Positions 58,939 to 64,000 of a stretch of 64,000 nt of DNA are shown in pieces. The notes under the pieces are model-generated. The model had not been told where the DNA came from and ran no database searches. It saw only the letters and a list, made by a program, of their open reading frames with translations. The translations under genes were made by a program, and so were the position numbers. Source of the DNA: Pyrenochaeta sp. MPI-SDFR-AT-0127 (Eukaryota; Ascomycota; Dothideomycetes; Pleosporales; Cucurbitariaceae). Every line of letters begins with the position of its first letter. Position 1 is the first letter of the stretch. The stretch covers positions 1 through 64,000 of the forward strand of contig JAGTJM010000066.1 of assembly GCA_020747015.1 (NCBI GenBank), read 5' to 3'.

Positions 58939-61485
58939 GCCTTGCACCTTGATTTGGGTGTGTTTGTCGTGTCTTGAGTAGCTTGTTTGGAATTTAGAGA
59001 TACCACCTGCGCCCTGTGCTTTTCCATATGCATCAAGAGTTGAAACTTCTCGATGTTCATACACCTTAGACCTTACTAGCGACGTTTTATTTTCCTTACA
59101 CTATAGTGTACATATAATTTCGAGTATGATATCTCAGTCTACCCAATCTCAAGCACTGTCCACTTGTCTGCGCCATCTTACTTCGCATACACTCCAAGCC
59201 AAGCTTCTCACTTCTGCAAGGTAGTAGAATCTTGACACGCCTAAGTTCACAGTAAGTGTTTTGCCGAGTGACAGATCATTTCTTATCAGTTCAGGAGCGA
59301 TGAACTTCCCAATTCGTTGGATGGCGTTCACACCCACCGCCAAGGCTCCATCCTTATCTTTCCCTCACTTTCCGACACTCTTGCAACCGGACGCACAGCC
59401 TCCCGATGCCAATACTGCTAATCCCGCTGGCGTGTATCGATCACATCAAGTCCTTTTACGGTTTGCGTGCCATCAAGAGCTCGCTTGAGAAGAAGTGCTG
59501 GAACGATTTGGGATGCGTAACGCCATGAGATAGGGGCGTGTATCAGTGCAGAGCGAGAAGGGACTTGCGGTGCAAAGGGGAGGTGGGTGTATGCAAACAT
59601 CATGAGACTGTCTCCTTATCATCTGCACAGGCAATTTGGGGCGTTGAATAGCAAGTAGAGAGGCACTCATTCAAGCTGAGCTACACGGTATTGTTTACTT
59701 GGCCATGTCCTGCACAGCTCCTGTTGGTCTTCTCAGGGAGTGCCGCATTGCTGCTACTGGTCATCTTCCATCCCGCTTCCGCCCATGCCAAGTTTTGGCT
59801 TGATTTATCATGGCCAATGTTGTGCGCAGGCCCTTGAAGGAATGGGAGATTTTCTCGCGCCCATTGATTAGTGTTTAATTTCAAAGACGAGATCGGTAGC
59901 TCGATTTTGTTCGCCAATCATGCCTGGTTTCTTATCTTTTCACTGAATGTTGGTTTCTGTTTACGTAGGTCATACTATGAGTTGATCAGAGTGGGGAAGG
60001 ATGAATTAGACACGTTTGCAGAAATCGATTCTCTACTTGCAATTTGTATTTTAGATATCGAGATGCCTAAGTCTGGTAATTCCGTAGTAACTGTGTCTTC
60101 GAGCCGAGAAAGAGTGCAAGTTTGGCTCTGTCACAGAGATCGCGAACAGGGGTTTACACTCATATTTGACCTCAATGGATCTCATGTATTGAAGCATCAC
60201 GTGGGACACCCAAGACATTGCTCACTACCAACAATATCGCCCAGTCTGGGACAACAACTTCACGTTAGAATTCTTCCACGTTTCATTGATAGATTCCAAC
60301 CGCATAACCAAATGTGTTTCGTCACCTTCCACGGGACGATATGCTCAGCGATCGTGGCAATGCTCACGTCGGCAAAATTCAAACAGCATTGTTTCCGAGT
60401 GAGTGGAGGCACAACTAAACATGTTGTCCAAACTGAATTCACTCTCGTGGTCAAAAGCCAGCCGCTTTCTACAGGAGGATCTTGCCCTCTAGCGAGGGAT
60501 AGGTGACAAATACGCAAATTTATTATCCTTCATCCCACAAATAGTGGCGCGGGAGCTGGATCTGGTCGAATTCAGTATTTCACGCATTCTGACTACGAAT
60601 CAAGAAGCTATCACGCAATTTTCACTTCAAGATTCTGGATACAGCTGTTGCTTATTCCACTTCCTACAGCCATCAAATCTGCGAAGCCACCATTGACAAA
60701 CCTGGGAGACTACTGAGTTCGTTCTAAATGCTTATAATACTCGTAACTCGAGAACAAAGTGGCGGCCACACTATGATTCAGAACTCACTTGGAGGGACTT
60801 TGTGTACCTTAGGTACATACAGTTTCATCATTAATCAGCGGACGACTTTAAGGTGATGTGATGGGAATCAGGCTCGAGGATACGGTAGCTCTGGTAAGCT
60901 AGATACGAACCAAAAAAAGTCGTATACCACAGAAACTGTGGAAAGATTGAGTGCAAGGGTATAAATCGTCTACCCTACAGATGCGTCAGAGGGGAGTGGA
61001 GGGGAGGGAAGGGAAGGGAGAGTGATTCAACTGGAGAAAGAGCTTTCGACGGTTGGATATTCATAATATGTATTTCTTTGTGGTGTAAAAAATCTATTGA
61101 TATTCCACTAGCTAATTGCTATTGAGATCGCTGACACTCAGAAAACATCATAAACTCAACTATTGAACGGCTTCAAAGGCTCTCGCAGCACTATTCTGGG
61201 AAACATTGACTGGAGAAAATGTGAGTGTCAAGCAAGGGGAAAGCACTAGATGTAGGTCTTATTGTGCTACGACTCTAGGTCGACTGGGCTTCGAACCATG
61301 TATGAGCTCTGTGAGTTGCAGCAGAGAAAGCGGGTGTTAGCTGCTCACCCAATGCTATGAAGGAATTCATGGCATTGAACAAAGGCGGTATCGAAGAACT
61401 AAATGGTGGCTTTATGATCGTGTTATGTACATGAACACTGACGTAGATTGAATATACATTGATGAGGCTGTGAGTTTGCAGGTCT
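58939..61485. other. Convergent 2.5 kb spacer, ammonium transporter / MPE1
   Basis: Gene-poor and AT-rich. The one longer frame (59871-60506, + strand) opens with GTG and has no domain; I do not call it a gene. Contains a G-rich tract at 60991-61018. Confidence 0.4.
61001..61018 (+). other. G-quadruplex-forming motif
   Basis: GGGGAGGGAAGGGAAGGG: four G-runs of at least three with loops of 1, 2 and 2 nt, preceded by another GGGG at 60991. Short loops predict high stability. Located about 470 bp downstream of the MPE1 stop on the opposite strand. Confidence 0.75.
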
Positions 61486-63273
61486 CTACTGAAGATATCG
61501 ATAATCAGGGGCTCGTGACTTGCGATTCTTATGCCGAGGATTAACTGGTTGACGATCATACGCTTCATTATAGTCCGCACTACCGCCCATTCCTTGTCCA
61601 ACATGACCATACCCATTCATGCCGCCAAATCCTCCATTTTGGCCCTGCCACTGGTTCTGGTTGTGCATGCCCATGTTGTTACCGTAGCCGCCATTCATTC
61701 CCATCATCTGGGGATTGGGTTGATGCATCGGCATCTGCTGCATGTGCATTGGCATACCCATCATTTGTGGATTCATAAGCCCATTGTTGAAGCCCATGTT
61801 GTTATAGGGCATTTGATAACCCATGTTGTTGGGCATATTATTCATGTTAGGAGGCATACCCATCATTGGCATCGGCATTGGCATTGGCAGATTCTGTGGC
61901 GCATTTTTTAGAGCTTCCATTTGCTGAATGAAGTCTTGCTCCATCTGTGCTGTGGGATTTGCAGCTTGTCGTGCTTCCTGTTCCTTCTGTTGGCGCATGG
62001 CCTTGGGGGCTGTGGGTGGCATGACATCTGTAGGTGGAGTCTTCCGTTTCTTCGACGAAGTTGATTCAGTATCCGAGCCATTACCGCCAGCACCAGGGGT
62101 GGCAGACGAAACAGGCTTTGCTGCAACTGTCATGGATGATGTGTCATTGGAGGTAGTAGCCGATATCTCGACTGGCACAGAATTCTCAGTTTCATTTTTG
62201 GGTGGTGATGCAGGTTGCTCAGCCGCCTTTGCTTCCTCCTTTGCTTGCTGTTCCCTTTCCAGCTTCTCCTTTGCCTTCTCTGCTTCATATGCCTTGATCA
62301 ACTTTATCATATCATCATCCGCAACAAGATCATCCATAAGAACATCCTCCGTCGCACAATTTGGACAAATCAAGTCCCCATCAGCAAGCGCGTTGTCGAT
62401 GCACTCATGGCAATACGTCTTGCCACAGCACGGTGTCTTCACGGGGTTTACAAACATGCGCTTATCGAGCGGACACTCCAGACCACGCTCCCGCACTTCC
62501 TTACTTGCAGCATCAGCGCTCGCAGCCTGTGCCTTTGATGCATTTGCCTTCTCTTGAAACTTCTCCCAAGTTCGATTGTCCGTCATGACCTGCACGTATT
62601 CTCCGTCGGCATTCATCATGACGCCTCGAGCATCCTCCTCGTCCAACGGTTTCTCAACTTTCTTGAGGAAAGACTGTGGTATGCCGGTTGTGCGTTTGGC
62701 GCGAACGGTGGGCTTGAAGTCAGGGTCGTTGTTGGTAGGGCACGCCTGGATCCAGTGGCCCTTTTGGTGGCAGCGGTAACAAACGTAGCCCGGTGGAGGC
62801 TCGTGGGTAGGAACATTGACTGGTTTTTTCTTATGGAAAACTGGCTTCGCGTGTGACAGCGTTTCTTTCTGCGCATCCCAAACCTGCGCCGACTCGGCTA
62901 AGAAAGCGGCTTCGGCATCTGCTTCATTCAGTGCACCGCTTGCAAGGGGGACTGTAGGCTTGTGATCTTTCTTGATTGCTCGTACAGGAGCTTTGCCAGA
63001 GATGTATCTAGCGGCACGGCCATGGCCACGTGCAGCGGGTCGCCGGACTGCAATGACTGTGCTGGACCGCGAGATAGTGGTGGTGTCGTCGTCGTACTCG
63101 GCTTTGGGGTCGTCCTCTGGGTAGAGGTGGAGGTCGAAGTCGGTGCCGTCGCCGAGACCAGAAGCTATAATTATCTCGCGCTTCAATTCAAAGACTGTAA
63201 TGTCGGTGCCATCGAAGACGATGCGCTCTGGCTCTCGCGAGTTCTTGAACTTATAAAACACCGAAGACGACAT
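61486..63273 (-). CDS. MPE1: Mpe1/RBBP6-type cleavage and polyadenylation factor subunit
   Basis: Intronless, 595 residues. Domain order is that of Mpe1: the N-terminal DWNN ubiquitin-like domain (SSVFYKFKNSREPERIVFDG, DITVFELKREII), a CCHC zinc knuckle (YVCYRCHQKGHWIQACP, about 166-182), then a RING/U-box-like module (CPLDKRMFVNPVKTPCCGKT, YCHECIDNAL, LICPNC, about 270-310). It acts in the cleavage and polyadenylation factor for mRNA 3'-end formation and may have ubiquitin-ligase activity. The C-terminal 150 residues are a Met/Asn/Gly/Gln-rich low-complexity tail ending in a basic patch (RHKNRKSRAPDYRYLQ). Confidence 0.93.
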   Translation of the reverse strand: MSSSVFYKFKNSREPERIVFDGTDITVFELKREIIIASGLGDGTDFDLHLYPEDDPKAEYDDDTTTISRSSTVIAVRRPAARGHGRAARYISGKAPVRAIKKDHKPTVPLASGALNEADAEAAFLAESAQVWDAQKETLSHAKPVFHKKKPVNVPTHEPPPGYVCYRCHQKGHWIQACPTNNDPDFKPTVRAKRTTGIPQSFLKKVEKPLDEEDARGVMMNADGEYVQVMTDNRTWEKFQEKANASKAQAASADAASKEVRERGLECPLDKRMFVNPVKTPCCGKTYCHECIDNALADGDLICPNCATEDVLMDDLVADDDMIKLIKAYEAEKAKEKLEREQQAKEEAKAAEQPASPPKNETENSVPVEISATTSNDTSSMTVAAKPVSSATPGAGGNGSDTESTSSKKRKTPPTDVMPPTAPKAMRQQKEQEARQAANPTAQMEQDFIQQMEALKNAPQNLPMPMPMPMMGMPPNMNNMPNNMGYQMPYNNMGFNNGLMNPQMMGMPMHMQQMPMHQPNPQMMGMNGGYGNNMGMHNQNQWQGQNGGFGGMNGYGHVGQGMGGSADYNEAYDRQPVNPRHKNRKSRAPDYRYLQ

Positions 63274-63927
63274 TGTAAGGTGAGTAAAGGGGAGAGAAAG
63301 TGCAAGGGCAACAACTTTATTGCTCGATGGTTCTATATAACTGTAGGCGGCGACCAGCGTCGCTCCTTACCAGGGACACGGGAAGTGGCAGCAAGTGTCG
63401 CTCCTTCTGAAGTAGATACGTAGTAAAGAGTGTACCGTGTGTGTAGTGTACTGCATGTGCAGCGTGTGCGTGTGGCTCAAAGTGTGGGGTGGTTGTGACG
63501 TGTTGGAGGGAGGGTGAGAGTCAAAGGAGAGGATAGCGGAGAGGATAGCGGAGAGGCGGCGTTGGCAAAGTCAGCTGGGCCGCCAAGACAGGCGCACGGG
63601 CCAACCAAAGACCAACTCATGCAAACCATGGATCGCAGGTATTCCTGGCTGAATTCGGCACTCTACATGCGTCTCGTCCGGAAAGGAAGACTGCACGTGG
63701 GCCCATCCAGCTCCGGTAGGCCCAACAAAACCGAACTCAATATGCAGCAAAGTGATACAACTGGGTGGACTGTCGTCTATGCAGTGAAGCAATCATCTAT
63801 TGTTGTACATAGATCCAAACACCGTCCCTTTGGGTATTGATATATGCTACCCAATGACGGGGGTAGACTGGAAGCTTTCGCGAGACCTCCAAAAGTAATC
63901 CAGATGATGCAATGTCCTCCAACTATT
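63274..63927. other. MPE1 upstream region
   Basis: 654 bp between two minus-strand genes. Contains a 12-bp tandem repeat (63526-63560). No gene supported; the small ORFs lack recognisable content. Confidence 0.4.
63526..63560 (+). repeat. 12-bp tandem repeat, about 2.8 copies
   Basis: GGAGAGGATAGC repeated exactly twice (63526-63537, 63538-63549), followed by a partial third copy (GGAGAGGCGGC), about 250-290 bp upstream of the MPE1 start. Confidence 0.85.
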
Positions 63928-64000
63928 CTAAGCCTCCTCATCAGCGCCACCCTCCACCTCAAGCTCGCTCGTTCCCATCTCCTCTCTTGCCCCACCATCT
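63928..64000 (-). CDS. Probable C-terminus of a gene running off the window
   Basis: On the minus strand a frame enters from the window edge and reads GGAREEMGTSELEVEGGADEEA before TAG (63928-63930). The acidic ending is protein-like, but only 23 codons are visible, so the family cannot be named. It could also be chance. Confidence 0.35.
   Translation of the reverse strand, partial: DGGAREEMGTSELEVEGGADEEA

Noticed and set aside
59871..60506. 211-codon + strand ORF between the ammonium transporter and MPE1
   Set aside because: Opens with GTG, first ATG is deep inside, no domain, AT-rich spacer composition. Kept as spacer.
61290..61310. Reverse-strand GGTTCGAAGC resembling a tRNA T-loop
   Set aside because: T-stem fails at the third pair and no acceptor stem is present.
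61928..62557. 209-codon + strand ORF over MPE1
   Set aside because: Antisense shadow of the zinc-knuckle/RING coding region; Ser/Phe/Ala composition typical of such shadows.

Overview
The window is nuclear DNA of a filamentous ascomycete (Pezizomycotina). The gene set fits best with Dothideomycetes/Pleosporales, but that class-level placement is inference. The evidence is compact genes with many 46-140 nt GT-AG introns (often with CTAAC-like branch sites), a DIM-2-class DNA methyltransferase, a Con-6 conidiation protein, a DUF3431 protein, a DHA2-type MFS transporter and paired zinc-cluster motifs. There are no bacterial-style operons, rRNA genes, CRISPR arrays or intact transposons. I could support no tRNA gene.

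Layout, left to right. 1-13.4 kb is dense housekeeping: VAC14 (5' truncated by the window edge), a VMA12/VPH2-type V-ATPase assembly factor, COQ1, a SWD3/WDR5-like WD40 protein, ISC1, TAF12, a very small double zinc-cluster protein and URA4 dihydroorotase. 13.7-17.9 kb holds a DIM-2-type cytosine methyltransferase whose reading frame breaks at a T5 run. 18.6-22 kb has a DUF3431 protein and an MFS transporter. 22.8-27.5 kb is the ER glycoprotein-folding sensor UGGT, ending in KDEL. 28-31.4 kb has Con-6, an atypical thioredoxin (CEKC active site), a small acidic ORF and an LSM12-like protein. 32.1-36.8 kb has 6-phosphogluconate dehydrogenase with a run of micro-exons, divergent from an RBM42-like RNA-binding protein. 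37.7-39.1 kb is an inositol-monophosphatase family enzyme with a basic N-terminal extension. 40.2-49 kb is the least conserved part: an F-box/2EXR-like orphan, a block of broken ORFs, mitochondrial GatB and a three-exon 780-residue orphan. 49.2-53.8 kb has SEC24 and the AP-2 sigma subunit. 57.1-58.9 kb is an ammonium transporter behind a 3.4 kb upstream region with GATA-factor sites. 61.5-63.3 kb is MPE1, followed by the probable C-terminus of another gene cut by the window end.

The genes are mostly independent core functions: endolysosomal lipid signalling and acidification (VAC14, VMA12), vesicle coats (SEC24, AP-2 sigma), ER folding (UGGT), transcription and RNA processing (TAF12, SWD3, LSM12, RBM42, MPE1), mitochondrial translation and ubiquinone (GatB, COQ1), and primary metabolism (URA4, GND1, ammonium uptake). 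They do not form one pathway or a metabolite cluster. The most notable items are the interrupted DIM-2, the minimal double zinc-cluster protein, the GND1 micro-exon run, the orphan/broken-ORF stretch around GatB and several strong DNA palindromes. Exon structures were deduced by hand from splice sites and reading-frame continuity and have not been checked against transcripts.
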